Positions 1-9,955 are shown, counted from the stretch's first letter. The stretch is 64,000 bases of DNA from Pedobacter antarcticus (GCF_900112985.1 NZ_FONS01000009.1:62001-126000), one strand, 5' to 3'. Notes: generated by a model from the letters alone, not told the origin. Numbers and translations: made by a program.

Positions 1-673
1 TAAAATGATTACCAAACTCCTGCCATGCAGCATCTACCTGTTCCCGGGTATCCTTGCCCTCGCGGTAAAACGCATTACTAAAGTCACTCAGATTGTCACC
101 ACAAAGCAGTAAAATATTATAATCTTTCAGCACGATCTGTCTGCGGGGCTCTTTATCTGAAGTTGCAGTGTTCAACAGCAAATGCGCTTCATCTGCATTA
201 GGAAAACCCAGTCTCTGGAGATTTTTTAGGGTACCTGCATGCTCAGCTGCTGTACGGTTACTGATATAGAATGTTTCCACCTGTTTGTCCGCTGCAAATT
301 TCAGGAAGCTTAAAGCCCCCGGAATAGTATCTGCCGCCCCCAGGCTGGTCCATTCACCCCAGTCTTTCAAATTGTAACTAATCCCTTTTTGTATTTCGTG
401 ACCTTGAAAAGGTGAATTATCGAGTACGGTTTCATCTATATCTACAATGACACAATTCTTTTTAGCCGGATCGGCCGATGTCAGTCTGTTTACCAGCGAT
501 AACCTTGCAAAGTTAAATGCCTGAAAAGACAAGGCCCTGAACTCACCTGAGTGCTGTTGCCAGGCCACGGCAATTGCATAATCATTAGCGGGCGAAGCAA
601 CTGTTGTTTGTTGCGCTGCCAGTGTTAAAGGAAAAAAGCAGGCAAGTGCTGCCATTCTAAGCATTTGTTTCAT
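1..673 (-). CDS. 5'-nucleotidase / acid phosphatase, lipoprotein e(P4) family (3' end off window)
   Basis: Partial gene read from the start codon at 673; the C-terminus lies beyond position 1. The protein opens with a signal peptide (about residues 1-20, hydrophobic ALACFFPLTLAA). It carries the class C acid phosphatase/HAD nucleophile motif VDIDETVLDN with the catalytic aspartates at about residues 78 and 80. Further on are a WGEWT segment and a YISNR motif (HAD motif II-like). Family knowledge: these exported enzymes remove phosphate from nucleotides such as NMN or AMP in the periplasm or at the outer membrane. No clear lipobox is visible (ALAC is poor), so lipid anchoring is uncertain. A terminator separates it from atpG, so it is probably transcribed on its own. 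Confidence 0.85.
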   Translation of the reverse strand, partial: MKQMLRMAALACFFPLTLAAQQTTVASPANDYAIAVAWQQHSGEFRALSFQAFNFARLSLVNRLTSADPAKKNCVIVDIDETVLDNSPFQGHEIQKGISYNLKDWGEWTSLGAADTIPGALSFLKFAADKQVETFYISNRTAAEHAGTLKNLQRLGFPNADEAHLLLNTATSDKEPRRQIVLKDYNILLLCGDNLSDFSNAFYREGKDTREQVDAAWQEFGNHF

Positions 674-722
674 ATTGTAATTCTTTTACCGGTGCAAAAA
701 TAAAGAAATTATACGGGCACAA

Positions 723-751
723 AAAAAGGGCTCCATAAAGAAGCCCTTTTT
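723..751 (-). terminator. Rho-independent terminator after atpG
   Basis: GGGCT (728-732) pairs with AGCCC (742-746), extended by A5/T5 arms on both sides and a 9-nt loop. The A/T flanks make it usable in both directions. It lies just after the last atp gene, upstream of the phosphatase gene, and marks the end of the operon. Confidence 0.85.
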
Positions 752-771
752 CCAAAATATGTTTACGGTTA

Positions 772-1659
772 TTATCCGTTCAGTGCTGCTGCACCACTGA
801 CAATTTCTGTCAGCTCTGTTGTAATTGCAGCCTGACGAGCCTGGTTGTAAGAAAGCTTTAACGCTTTCAACAGGTCTCCCGCATTCTCAGTTGCTTTATC
901 CATTGAGGTCATCCTTGCACCATGCTCAGAAGCATGAGAATCAAGAACAGCTTTATATAACTGGATTTTAATTGATTTAGGAATTAACTCCTTCACAATT
1001 TCTTCCTGAGAAGGTTCCAGTATATAATCTACTTGGTGGTGTACATTTGTTTGTACAACAGGCTGCTCATTTTTAGGTAAAGGCAACAATTGTTCTGTGG
1101 TTAAAATTTGAACGGCAGCGTTTTTAAAGCGGTTATAAACCAATTCTACACGATCATATTTGCCTTGTTTGAAGCCGTCCATAATCATATCGGTGATTTT
1201 GGTTACGTTCTCAAAAGTAAGGGCTGCGTAAACCTCATTGTGGTTACCGATCACTTTGTAGTTACGTTTCTCGTAAAAATCCTGAGTCTTTTTACCAATA
1301 GCTACAATGCTTACATTACCATTCTGAAATTGTTTACTGTATTTCTCAGCTATCAGGTTGTTGGTTGTTTTGATAACATTCATGTTGAATGCACCAGCCA
1401 GTCCCCTGTTAGATGAAACAGCAACGATCAGTACTTTGTTCGGCTCACGTTCTTCAATAAAAGGCGATGAAGATCCTTCCAGGTTGGCAGAAAGATTTCC
1501 TAAGATTTCCTTAAGCTTGGTCGCATAAGGACGTAACTGTATAATCGCATTAGTAGCCCTTTTCAGTTTTGCTGCCGAAACCATTTTCATGGCTTTGGTA
1601 ATCTGCTGGGTAGACTGTACCGATGATATACGAATTCTTACTTCTTTTAAATTAGCCAT
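772..1659 (-). CDS. atpG: ATP synthase F1 subunit gamma
   Basis: 295 aa, usual length for the family. This is the central rotor stalk of F1, linking the c-ring to the alpha3beta3 head. The N-terminus (MANLKEVRIRISSVQ, then TKAMKMVSAAKL) and the C-terminus (ELTEIVSGAAALNG) are the two long helices that form the coiled-coil shaft and match the family signature (ITxELxEIxxGAxA). Last gene of the atp operon, 27 nt after atpA and followed by a terminator. atpD and atpC are not in the window; many Bacteroidota encode them at a separate locus. Confidence 0.97.
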   Translation of the reverse strand: MANLKEVRIRISSVQSTQQITKAMKMVSAAKLKRATNAIIQLRPYATKLKEILGNLSANLEGSSSPFIEEREPNKVLIVAVSSNRGLAGAFNMNVIKTTNNLIAEKYSKQFQNGNVSIVAIGKKTQDFYEKRNYKVIGNHNEVYAALTFENVTKITDMIMDGFKQGKYDRVELVYNRFKNAAVQILTTEQLLPLPKNEQPVVQTNVHHQVDYILEPSQEEIVKELIPKSIKIQLYKAVLDSHASEHGARMTSMDKATENAGDLLKALKLSYNQARQAAITTELTEIVSGAAALNG

Positions 1660-1686
1660 TCTTTTTTAATCTTCTTCCTTTTGTTA

Positions 1687-3261
1687 TTAGTAATTAGGTG
1701 AAAGTTCTTTAGCTACGGTCTCCAATACAGATGTAATAGTATCATCCAGTTTACCAGCTTTTAAAGCAGCTAATGTTTGTGGGTGACGTTGTTCCAGTTG
1801 TTGCAGGTATTCTGCTTCAAAAGCTCTGATTTTGTTAACCGGTACAGAACGCATCAGGTTTTTAGTACCAATATAAATGATAGCGACTTGTTTCTCTACA
1901 GTCATTGGAGAGAATTGTCCCTGTTTTAAAATCTCCACGTTTCTTGAACCTTTATCCAGTACAGATTTGGTTGCAGCATCTAAATCAGATCCGAATTTAG
2001 AGAAAGCCTCTAACTCACGGTATTGTGCCTGATCTAGTTTTAAAGTACCAGCAACTTTTTTCATTGATTTAATCTGTGCATTACCACCTACACGTGATAC
2101 AGAAATACCTACGTTGATCGCCGGACGAACACCTGCGTTAAACAAGTTAGACTCCAGGAAGATCTGACCGTCAGTAATGGAGATTACGTTAGTTGGGATA
2201 TATGCAGATACGTCACCAGCCTGAGTTTCGATAATAGGCAAAGCAGTTAATGAACCACCACCTTTAACGATACCTTTCAGGGATTCAGGTAAATCGTTCA
2301 TGTTTCTTGCGATCTCATCATTCGCGTTAATTTTAGCCGCACGCTCTAATAAACGACTGTGCAGGTAAAACACGTCACCCGGATAAGCCTCACGTCCTGG
2401 TGGACGACGCAATAACAGGGAAACCTCACGGTAAGCTACAGCTTGTTTAGACAAATCATCATAAACAATCAGTGCAGGACGACCTGTATCGCGGAAGTAC
2501 TCACCAATAGCAGCACCAGAGAAAGGTGCGTAGAACTGTAGTGGAGCAGGATCAGCAGCAGAAGCAGAAACAACAACAGTATAAGCCATTGCACCGTTTT
2601 CTTCTAAAGTACGTACAACGTTTGCTACTGTACTTGCTTTCTGACCACAAGCTACATATATACATAAAACAGGGTTACCTGCTTCATAAAATTCTTTTTG
2701 GTTGATAATGGTATCAATACAAACGGCACTTTTACCAGTTTGACGGTCACCAATAACCAGCTCACGCTGACCACGGCCGATTGGAATCATCGCGTCAATC
2801 GCTTTGATACCAGTTTGTAATGGCTCATTAACCGGCTGACGGTAAATTACACCCGGAGCTTTACGCTCGATCGGCATTTCGTAAGTTTCACCAATGATTG
2901 GTCCCTTACCGTCGATCGGCTCACCTAATGTATTTACAACACGGCCAAGTAAACCTTCACCAACTTTGATAGAGGCGATTTTCTTAGTACGTTTAATCGT
3001 ATCCCCTTCTTTGATATTGCTTGACGGGCCTAAAAGTACCACACCAACGTTATCTTCTTCAAGGTTCAAAACAATACCCTGCAAGCCGTTTTCAAATTCA
3101 ACTAGCTCACCTGATTGAACTTTAGTTAAACCATAAACACGGGCAATACCATCACCCACTTGTAATACGGTACCAACTTCTTCAAGTTCGGCTTCTGATT
3201 TAAAGCCCGACAATTGTTGCCTGATAATTGCCGATACTTCGTCTGGTCTTACCTCTACCAT
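1687..3261 (-). CDS. atpA: ATP synthase F1 subunit alpha
   Basis: 524 aa, full length. The Walker A loop GDRQTGKS is at residues 171-178 and the P-loop region is flanked by [12 protein letters not shown]. The signature [14 protein letters not shown] is present near residue 375. Regulatory, non-catalytic nucleotide-binding subunit of F1. It lies between atpH and atpG in the conserved order B-E-F-H-A-G. Nothing unusual is seen. Confidence 0.98.
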   Translation of the reverse strand: MVEVRPDEVSAIIRQQLSGFKSEAELEEVGTVLQVGDGIARVYGLTKVQSGELVEFENGLQGIVLNLEEDNVGVVLLGPSSNIKEGDTIKRTKKIASIKVGEGLLGRVVNTLGEPIDGKGPIIGETYEMPIERKAPGVIYRQPVNEPLQTGIKAIDAMIPIGRGQRELVIGDRQTGKSAVCIDTIINQKEFYEAGNPVLCIYVACGQKASTVANVVRTLEENGAMAYTVVVSASAADPAPLQFYAPFSGAAIGEYFRDTGRPALIVYDDLSKQAVAYREVSLLLRRPPGREAYPGDVFYLHSRLLERAAKINANDEIARNMNDLPESLKGIVKGGGSLTALPIIETQAGDVSAYIPTNVISITDGQIFLESNLFNAGVRPAINVGISVSRVGGNAQIKSMKKVAGTLKLDQAQYRELEAFSKFGSDLDAATKSVLDKGSRNVEILKQGQFSPMTVEKQVAIIYIGTKNLMRSVPVNKIRAFEAEYLQQLEQRHPQTLAALKAGKLDDTITSVLETVAKELSPNY

Positions 3262-3305
3262 AATTTTATATTATTTCTTTTGTAATTCTTGTTTGAATAA
3301 TGGAA

Positions 3306-3860
3306 TTAAACCACACCCTGGGCAAATTCCTTTTTTAATTTATTTAGACTTCCAGCGATGCTGGCATCAAATTGTTTATCACCAACTTTAAGAATAAAAC
3401 CACCAATAAGTTTTTCATTAACTTTTTCGTTGACGATTACTTCATTTGCACCGGTTTCCCTTTTCACAACAGTTACAATTTCTGCTTTGCTCTCCGGAGT
3501 TAACGGTGTAGCTGAAGAAACTTCTGCAGTTACAATACCTTTAATTACATTGTATTGTCTGATGAAAGCTTTGGTCGTATCAAATAAAATGGCAGAACGT
3601 CCTTTATTAACGATCAGTTTAAGGAATGAACTTGTAATCGGACTTACACTTTTACTCAGGATTTCATTCAGGATAGCGTATTTCTTATCCAATGGAATAA
3701 CCGGGTTCTGCAGGATAGCCTCCAGAACAGAATTCTGGTCAATAACCTGCTCAATCAAAACCATATCATTCTTCATCTCTTCCAAAGAGTTTTGCTCCGT
3801 AGAAAGGTCAATTAATGATTTGGCGTATCTTGATGCTGCTTTATTTTCTGACATGTTCAT
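3306..3860 (-). CDS. atpH: ATP synthase F1 subunit delta
   Basis: 184 aa. OSCP/delta subunit that ties the peripheral stalk to the top of F1. N-terminal helical domain (SRYAKSLIDLSTEQN) and the C-terminal family pattern LIGGFILKVGDKQFDASIAGSLNKL (quoted here only as landmark residues I-G-G, G-D and D-x-S) are visible. The start is ambiguous between Met1 and Met3. Lies 20 nt downstream of atpF. Confidence 0.95.
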   Translation of the reverse strand: MNMSENKAASRYAKSLIDLSTEQNSLEEMKNDMVLIEQVIDQNSVLEAILQNPVIPLDKKYAILNEILSKSVSPITSSFLKLIVNKGRSAILFDTTKAFIRQYNVIKGIVTAEVSSATPLTPESKAEIVTVVKRETGANEVIVNEKVNEKLIGGFILKVGDKQFDASIAGSLNKLKKEFAQGVV

Positions 3861-3880
3861 TTTAATTTGATGGCAAGGAA

Positions 3881-4375
3881 TTAGTTCAATTCAACGTCTT
3901 TCAACAGTGCTGCAACTAAATCCTGTTGTTTAGCTTGATCTGCTAACTGGCTTCTCAATACACGTTCAGCAATATCCAGTGACAGGGAAGAAACCTGATT
4001 TTTCAATTCAGCTAAAGCAGCTTTCTTTTGATTCTCGATTTCAATTTTTGCTTTCTCGATTAATTTAGCGCCTTCAGTCTGTGCCTGAACTCTTGCTTCA
4101 TTAACAATTGTGTCTTTAAGGTTTTTAGCTTCTTTAAGGATCAGGTCTCTTTCTGCACGGGCTTCCTTCATGGATTCCTCATTTTGCGCAGCCAGACGAA
4201 CCATTTCCTGCTTAGCCAGCTCAGCTTTGTTCAAAGCTTCGTCAATTGTCTGTTCGCGTTCTTTAATAGCCGCCAGCACAGGTTTCCATGCGAATTTGGC
4301 TAAAATAAACATCAACAATAGAAAAGCTATTGTTTGAAAAACAACTAAACCAATTTCCGGTACTAATAATTCCAT
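3881..4375 (-). CDS. atpF: ATP synthase F0 subunit b
   Basis: 164 aa. One N-terminal membrane helix (about residues 8-27, FQTIAFLLLMFILAKF) is followed by a long charged alpha-helix rich in K/E/A/Q, which forms the peripheral stalk. KPVLAAIKERE after the membrane helix is typical of the family. Sits between atpE and atpH. Membrane-anchored stator that dimerises and binds delta. Confidence 0.96.
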   Translation of the reverse strand: MELLVPEIGLVVFQTIAFLLLMFILAKFAWKPVLAAIKEREQTIDEALNKAELAKQEMVRLAAQNEESMKEARAERDLILKEAKNLKDTIVNEARVQAQTEGAKLIEKAKIEIENQKKAALAELKNQVSSLSLDIAERVLRSQLADQAKQQDLVAALLKDVELN

Positions 4376-4463
4376 CTCAATATATATAGGTTAATTCTAA
4401 TTTCTTGTTAGATAGATTGTACTTTGCAGCAACCCTGCAAAGTACAATACTATTATCTTTTAG

Positions 4464-4685
<222 letters not shown>

Positions 4686-4698
4686 TTAAAAATTCTAA

Positions 4699-5829
4699 TT
4701 AGTGGTGTTCTTCTATCGCCATACCAATAAACAGGGCAGACAGAATGGTAAAAATAAATGCCTGGATAAATGCAACCAGTAATTCGATAGCACCAATGAA
4801 CAGGGCAAAAGGAACAGATACGAAGGATACGTACACCGAGTTGAAAACGAAGATCAATCCGATCAGCGCCAGCACAAGAATGTGTCCTGCAGTAATGTTC
4901 GCAAATAAACGAATAGCCAAAGCGATAGGTTTAGTAAAGATACCGATAATCTCAACCGGAACCAGAACAATATACAACCACCATGGAACGTCCGGGGCGA
5001 AGATATGTTTCCAGTAATATTTGTTACCGTTAACCAGAATCAGGATTAAAGTAATCGAAGCTAAAACTACCGTTACTGCAATATTACCAGTCAGGTTGGC
5101 TCCTCCTGGAAGGAAAGGAATCAGACCAAGCATATTGTTAAACCAGATAAAGAAAAACACAGTTAACAGGTAAGGCATAAATCTTTCATATTTATGGCCC
5201 AGGTTTGGCTTAGCGATATCATCACGTACAAACAAGATGATAGGCTCCATCCAAGACTGCAATCCTTTCGGAGATAAACCTTTTCTTACTTTATAACCGT
5301 TGGCTACTTTCAGGAATACCGCAAGGATAACCAAAACAGAGATGAACAGTGTACAAACGTTTTTAGTTATAGAGAAATCAAGTGGACGTTTATTTAAAGA
5401 ATGATGATTTTCATCTACCTCTACATACTGACCGTGCTCATTTGCCGCTTCAGATGCATAATAAATTTTCTCATGCAATTTCACGAAACGCTGACCACCT
5501 TTTTCAACAACCAGTTTCGCTTCATCATCATGATGGAAATCGTTGGAATTGAAAACAACCAGACCTGTATTCGTATACAGCATTACCGGAAGACCGATAT
5601 AGGTATCTCCGATTACATGCCAGCTATGCGAATCCGCAATATGGTGCAGGGCAAACTTCCCTAAATTAAACTTCTTCTCTGCCTCTGGTTCGGCATGAGC
5701 GGTCGCTGTTACGTTCGATGTGTCTTCCTGTGCGTATAACACCGGTGTTACAAAGAAAAACGCTAAAAAAAGCGCAAATACAACAGTTAACCTATTAACT
5801 TTAAAATCAAAAACGTGGCTACAATCCAT
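4699..5829 (-). CDS. atpB: ATP synthase F0 subunit a
   Basis: 376 aa, longer than the about 270 aa of proteobacterial forms. A signal peptide (residues about 11-34, ending LYAQ) and a charged, His-containing extramembrane segment of about 120 residues come before the transmembrane core. The essential arginine is in the helix IALAIRLFANITAGH. The N-terminal extension is a feature I associate with Bacteroidota a subunits rather than an oddity of this strain. Forms the proton half-channels against the c-ring. Followed by atpE after about 30 nt. Confidence 0.95.
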   Translation of the reverse strand: MDCSHVFDFKVNRLTVVFALFLAFFFVTPVLYAQEDTSNVTATAHAEPEAEKKFNLGKFALHHIADSHSWHVIGDTYIGLPVMLYTNTGLVVFNSNDFHHDDEAKLVVEKGGQRFVKLHEKIYYASEAANEHGQYVEVDENHHSLNKRPLDFSITKNVCTLFISVLVILAVFLKVANGYKVRKGLSPKGLQSWMEPIILFVRDDIAKPNLGHKYERFMPYLLTVFFFIWFNNMLGLIPFLPGGANLTGNIAVTVVLASITLILILVNGNKYYWKHIFAPDVPWWLYIVLVPVEIIGIFTKPIALAIRLFANITAGHILVLALIGLIFVFNSVYVSFVSVPFALFIGAIELLVAFIQAFIFTILSALFIGMAIEEHH

Positions 5830-5846
5830 TTACTGGCAGATTTTTA

Positions 5847-6233
5847 CTATTTATTTTGGTGGCGCAAGTTACACAACAGCGAGTATATTTCAAAGAAGCT
5901 GAACAATAAATATAAAGAAAAAAAGTTGAGTGCAAAAACTACCCCCTTTTCTTTGCTGTTCAGGCTGTAAATCAGCACAAAAGCCAATGAAAAAATCATT
6001 TTGAGTACAATCGAACCCATAATAGCCACTACACCGGCCTGAGGGTCCATTTTGATTCCGATATATGCAGTTAAATACGCGATATATGTAAGCCCGCCGA
6101 GGAATCCGAACAATAACCAGAATTTATCTACCAATAATCTGGTATCCGGAAATAGAAATGGAAGAGCAGCAGCGACCCCGGCCAGAACGAGACCATAGAT
6201 CAGATAGAGGATAGTAAATCGGGGGAGTGTCAA
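5847..6233 (-). CDS. Small membrane protein at head of atp operon (AtpI-like position)
   Basis: 128 aa with about four hydrophobic segments (residues 8-27, 38-58, 68-88, 97-118). It stops 17 nt before atpB and is the first atp-operon gene still present. By position it corresponds to the poorly conserved subunit I/AtpI-like genes that precede atpB and are thought to help c-ring assembly or Mg handling; sequence similarity to AtpI is not obvious, so function is inferred from place only. Only 277 nt separate its start from the ICE integrase, so the insertion has taken the place of its natural upstream neighbours. Confidence 0.75.
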   Translation of the reverse strand: MTLPRFTILYLIYGLVLAGVAAALPFLFPDTRLLVDKFWLLFGFLGGLTYIAYLTAYIGIKMDPQAGVVAIMGSIVLKMIFSLAFVLIYSLNSKEKGVVFALNFFSLYLLFSFFEIYSLLCNLRHQNK

Positions 6234-6510
6234 AATAATTATTTTTAATAAAAAAGATTAGTAAAAAGCAAAGTTAAGCAAAACGATTAAATCCGTTGCT
6301 ATACAATGTTTTATAAAGAAGTAGTCTTTATTTGGAACTCGGTGTCAGATAGGTTTTGGGCTTGAAATGACAAAGTTAAGTTACTAATTCGTTACCGATT
6401 AATAGAGGTTCCTTAATAGCTTAAACGGTTATATTTCAGTGTTTTGCACTTATTTTTATATTTCCTTGTAACTCAATGTAAATTAATTTTAAACATTAAA
6501 CATTTGAGTT
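6234..6510. other. Chromosome-ICE junction region (putative attachment end, divergent promoters)
   Basis: 277 nt between the atp operon head (leftward) and the integrase (rightward), with no gene. The 10-mer CAAAGTTAAG occurs twice as a direct repeat (6269-6278 and 6371-6380). On the minus strand each reads as TAACTTTG, fitting the Bacteroidota -7 consensus TAnnTTTG, so either could serve an atp promoter, though no well-spaced -33 TTG is seen. The attachment core should lie here, but the other end of the element is outside the window, so it cannot be delimited. Confidence 0.5.
6470..6510. repeat. Inverted repeat abutting the integrase start codon
   Basis: AACTCAATGT (6470-6479) and ACATTTGAGTT (6500-6510) form an imperfect palindrome (one extra base in the right arm) that ends directly against the integrase ATG. 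It could be an operator or a hairpin hiding the ribosome-binding region, or an Int arm-type site. Confidence 0.5.
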
Positions 6511-7761
6511 ATGACGCAGACAAAAAAATCAACGTTCAAACTGCTTTTCTACTTGAAAAAGAACGAACTGAAAAAAAATGGTAATGCTCCAATTATGGCA
6601 CGTATTACCATTGACGGAACACCTAAAACTTTTGGGACAAAGTTAGAAATTGACCCTAGCAATTGGGATCTAAAATATGGAAGAGTTGAGGGCAAAAGCG
6701 CAACAGCTTTAAATATTAATAAAAAGTTGGATAACATACGTGGGCGTATCGACAAAATTTATGAAGATATGCTGAAACACGAGGGCTTTGCTACTTCCCA
6801 AAAAGTAAAGCTCTCATTCTTGGGTGTTGGTGTAATGGATGATGCAATTCTAAAAGTCTTTAACGATAAAAATGAGGATTTTAAAAAATTAGTTGACAAG
6901 GAAGAACGTTCACAAAGCACCTACAACAAGTACATCACGGTTTATAATCATCTTACCACTTTTATCAAAGAACGCTATCATCGTGATGATATGGCCTTTC
7001 GGGAATTGACTGGAGATTTTATTAGGGAATTCGATTTTTATCTTCGGTACGATTTACAATCTACACATAATACGGTTTGGGTTTACACGATGCCCGTACT
7101 AAGTCTGGTAGAATTGGCTATAAAAAAAGGTTTGATACGTGATAATCCGTTTCAAGATTATGAAATTAATATGGAAGAAACCGACAGGGGTTATATTCTT
7201 AAAGAAGATGTAGAAAAACTGATGATGTGTGCACCGCCCCACCCACGGTATGAGCTTGTGAAAGATCTTTTTATTTTCAGTTGTTTTACCGGACTTGCTT
7301 ATGCGGATATTAAAAAACTAACAAGGAACAATATTCAGTCTTTCTTCGATGGCCATCAATGGATCATCAGCAGAAGAAAAAAATCAGATATTGCTTCTAA
7401 TGTTCGATTAATGGAAATCCCAAAACGTATTATAGAAAAATACCTCGGTAGCACTCGTAATGAGTTTATCTTTCCAGTTCCAACTAATGTAACCTGCAAT
7501 ACTCACATTGGCAAATTAATTGAAAAAGCTGAAATTATTACAGAACAAAAAGTAACTTTTCACACCGCAAGACACACATTTGGAACGATGTTTTTGACCG
7601 AAGGCGTACCTCTTGAAAGCCTTAGCAAAATGATGGGACATAAAAACATTTCAACTACACAGATTTATGCTAAAATTACCAGCCAAAAGATTAGTAAGGA
7701 TATGGATTTAGTAGCTCCTAAATTTAAGGAGATTGAAGAAGCGTTTTTACAGGTTATATAG
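6511..7761 (+). CDS. Tyrosine recombinase / integrase of the ICE
   Basis: 416 aa, typical size for Bacteroidota conjugative-transposon integrases. N-terminal Arm-type and SAM-like domains (residues about 10-200) precede the catalytic domain. Catalytic residues visible: His351 and Arg354 (HTARH), His377 (GHK) and the nucleophile Tyr386 (QIYAK). The first catalytic arginine, normally in TGLR, is replaced by Ala263 (TGLAYAD). IntDOT also lacks this arginine, so the enzyme need not be dead. Located at the chromosome junction and pointing into the element, followed by its own terminator. Catalyses integration and excision with a directionality factor, perhaps one of the HTH proteins at 25485-26076. 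Confidence 0.95.
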   Translation: MTQTKKSTFKLLFYLKKNELKKNGNAPIMARITIDGTPKTFGTKLEIDPSNWDLKYGRVEGKSATALNINKKLDNIRGRIDKIYEDMLKHEGFATSQKVKLSFLGVGVMDDAILKVFNDKNEDFKKLVDKEERSQSTYNKYITVYNHLTTFIKERYHRDDMAFRELTGDFIREFDFYLRYDLQSTHNTVWVYTMPVLSLVELAIKKGLIRDNPFQDYEINMEETDRGYILKEDVEKLMMCAPPHPRYELVKDLFIFSCFTGLAYADIKKLTRNNIQSFFDGHQWIISRRKKSDIASNVRLMEIPKRIIEKYLGSTRNEFIFPVPTNVTCNTHIGKLIEKAEIITEQKVTFHTARHTFGTMFLTEGVPLESLSKMMGHKNISTTQIYAKITSQKISKDMDLVAPKFKEIEEAFLQVI

Positions 7762-7784
7762 TTAATCACAATTTGATAATTACT

Positions 7785-7812
7785 AGCAGAACTTAACGGT
7801 TCTGCTTTTTTT
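7785..7812 (+). terminator. Rho-independent terminator after integrase
   Basis: AGCAGAAC (7785-7792) and GTTCTGCT (7799-7806) form a perfect 8-bp stem with a 6-nt loop, followed by a T-tract (7806-7812). Confidence 0.92.
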
Positions 7813-8408
7813 ATGCCCATATTTTATAGCCAAAGCACATTTACTTCGCTCTGCTATTCCCTTTCTGTAAAAGAGCTTTTCGGCTACTTCTGGAACAGAA
7901 GATTAAAAAATGTTGCCATCTACGCCTCCCACACAAATACATTTTCTAATCCTCTGCTAGTGTGGCTTTGATAACCCACCGCTTTAAAAAAGTGTTTTAA
8001 AAATTCAGCGAATTGGAAGTGTTATTTCAATTCACTGAAAACCATTTCTCAATGCCATCTTCTTGGCTTCCACATTCATTTTATCCAAAGACCCGTATGC
8101 TTTTTTGTCCCATTTCAAGAGCAAAGGTATTTCCGTGTTCTTAACGCATCACAAAGGTCAAGCAAGTTTGGAAAATAATCTCCACCCGTTGGGTAGTATT
8201 TTTTTCCAAAACCTTGGTGATGCTAAACACGAACCTTTTATGCTCGTGAAACGAAACATAGCATACTCCGGCTCTTTAAACGAATAAAAAAAAATGTCAG
8301 ATATGAAGATTAAAAACATTGGAAATGGTAATGAAACGAAACAGCACCTCCTCTCATTGCCGAATAAATCAAAAAAAAATCAAAATCAATAACTAAAAAT
8401 TAAAGAAT
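7813..8408. other. 596-nt gene-poor stretch between integrase and ssb
   Basis: No convincing gene on either strand. The only plus-strand reading frame of note (8063-8287, 74 codons) begins with TTG, has no recognisable domain and is rich in His/Phe. A short inverted repeat CCACAC/GTGTGG (7929-7934, 7960-7965) is present. The stretch probably holds the promoter and leader of the ssb-PRTRC operon. Confidence 0.5.
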
Positions 8409-8786
8409 ATGAACATCACAGGAAGATTGACAAGGGATGCGGAAGTACGCATAACGTCACAGGACAAACAAGTAGTAAACTTTTCAGTAGCGACCAACGA
8501 CAGCTACCGTAACAAACAGGGCGAACGCATAGAGCAAACAACCTATTTCGATTGCTCCTATTGGATAACCCCGAATGTAGCCAAGCTACTCACAAAAGGT
8601 ACTTTGGTAGAACTATCGGGACGAGTAAGCACAAGAGCGTGGACAGGTAATGATGGAGAACCAAGAGCAGGACTGAATTTCCATACCTCTCAAATCAAAT
8701 TGCACGGAGGTGGCAAAAAATCGGAAACGGCACAAGCTACCACAAGCACAAACAATAGCAAGGCAGAAGACGACCTCCCATTTTAA
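8409..8786 (+). CDS. ssb: Single-stranded DNA-binding protein
   Basis: 125 aa. OB-fold at residues 1-100, starting MNITGRLTRDAEVR and with WITPNVAKLLTKG. The acidic C-terminal tail ends EDDLPF, the classic SSB tip that recruits partner proteins. First gene of the accessory/PRTRC operon; ICE-borne SSBs coat transferred single strands after conjugation. Followed by the DUF932 gene after 43 nt. Confidence 0.96.
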   Translation: MNITGRLTRDAEVRITSQDKQVVNFSVATNDSYRNKQGERIEQTTYFDCSYWITPNVAKLLTKGTLVELSGRVSTRAWTGNDGEPRAGLNFHTSQIKLHGGGKKSETAQATTSTNNSKAEDDLPF

Positions 8787-8829
8787 TCAAGAACATTCAA
8801 TCATTTTTAACATCAAAATTTCTAACATT

Positions 8830-9903
8830 ATGGCACATAATATCAATTTTAACGAGAGAACAGGACGTTATTCATTTTTTAGCGTACAACAAAAAGCATG
8901 GCACAACTTGGGGCAAATCGTGAAGCAATACCCGACAAGCGAGGAAGCTATCAAACACGCAGGGTTAGATTACGAAGTCGTAAAATCCCCACTTTTTACC
9001 AAAGGTTCGGGCATTATCGAAACGGCTAACGGTATAGAGATAGGCAGTAGAGAATTAGAAGTTCCTAACTATTTCGCCAACATTCGCACCGATAACAATA
9101 AGGTATTGGGAGTAGTCGGCAAGGATTACCATATCGTACAAAACCGTGAAGCCTTTAATTTCTTTGATGCTATTGTAGGTGGTGGCGAGGGCATTCTGTA
9201 CGAAACCGCAGGAGCATTAGGCAACGGAGAACGTATTTTTATCACAGCCAAACTGCCTGACTATATCCGTGTAGGCAATGGCGATGATGTTACGGAAAAA
9301 TACATTTTCCTAACCACTTCGCATGATGGTAGCGGAAGTATCACAGCCGCATTTACACCAATCCGTATCGTTTGCCAAAATACCTTAAACGCTTCATTAC
9401 GCAATATGACCAATGTTGTCCGTATCAAACACACTTCGGGAGCAAAAGGACGTATCGAGAACGCTCACAAGATTATGGGACTTGCCAACACATTGAGCAA
9501 CCAATTAGAGGGAATTTTCAATGAATGGGCAAAAGTAAAGGTAACAGACCGAGAGGTTAAAAAGCTAATTCAATTGGCACTTTGCCCGAATAAGGAAACC
9601 TTTGATTTAATCAAAAAAGGTGCGGAAGATGAAATTTCAACCGTGTTCAAAAACACCGTTGAAGATGCTTTTGCATACGCAATGATAAGCGACACCCAAC
9701 AAATGGATACGACAAAAGGAACATTGTTCGGAGCTTATAATGCGGTTACAGGTTACTATCAGAACGTAAGAAATTACAAGAATGATGAAGCCAAGTTGCA
9801 GAGCATTGTATTGGGTGGCACTGCTCAACTCAAATCACAGAAAGCATTTGAATTGTGTAATGGTTTTGCTTTAGATGGTGCAGAAACCCTAAACCTTAAT
9901 TAA
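8830..9903 (+). CDS. DUF932 domain protein (phage/plasmid-like, TIGR03299 type)
   Basis: 357 aa from the ATG at 8830 (MAHNINFNERTGRYSF). This start is preferred over an upstream in-frame ATG that overlaps ssb. DUF932 features: AWHNLGQ near the N-terminus, then GKDYHIVQNREAF, and RIVCQNTLNAS in the middle. Common in phages, plasmids and ICEs, including next to PRTRC genes. The biochemical function is unknown. Confidence 0.88.
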   Translation: MAHNINFNERTGRYSFFSVQQKAWHNLGQIVKQYPTSEEAIKHAGLDYEVVKSPLFTKGSGIIETANGIEIGSRELEVPNYFANIRTDNNKVLGVVGKDYHIVQNREAFNFFDAIVGGGEGILYETAGALGNGERIFITAKLPDYIRVGNGDDVTEKYIFLTTSHDGSGSITAAFTPIRIVCQNTLNASLRNMTNVVRIKHTSGAKGRIENAHKIMGLANTLSNQLEGIFNEWAKVKVTDREVKKLIQLALCPNKETFDLIKKGAEDEISTVFKNTVEDAFAYAMISDTQQMDTTKGTLFGAYNAVTGYYQNVRNYKNDEAKLQSIVLGGTAQLKSQKAFELCNGFALDGAETLNLN

Positions 9904-9955
9904 ATAACAACAGGCTACCGCTTTAATCGGTGGTAGCCTACTAAAAACAAAAGTT

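Noticed and set aside
8063..8287. A 74-codon frame starting with TTG upstream of ssb
   Set aside because: Weak start, no domain, isolated; treated as non-coding space.
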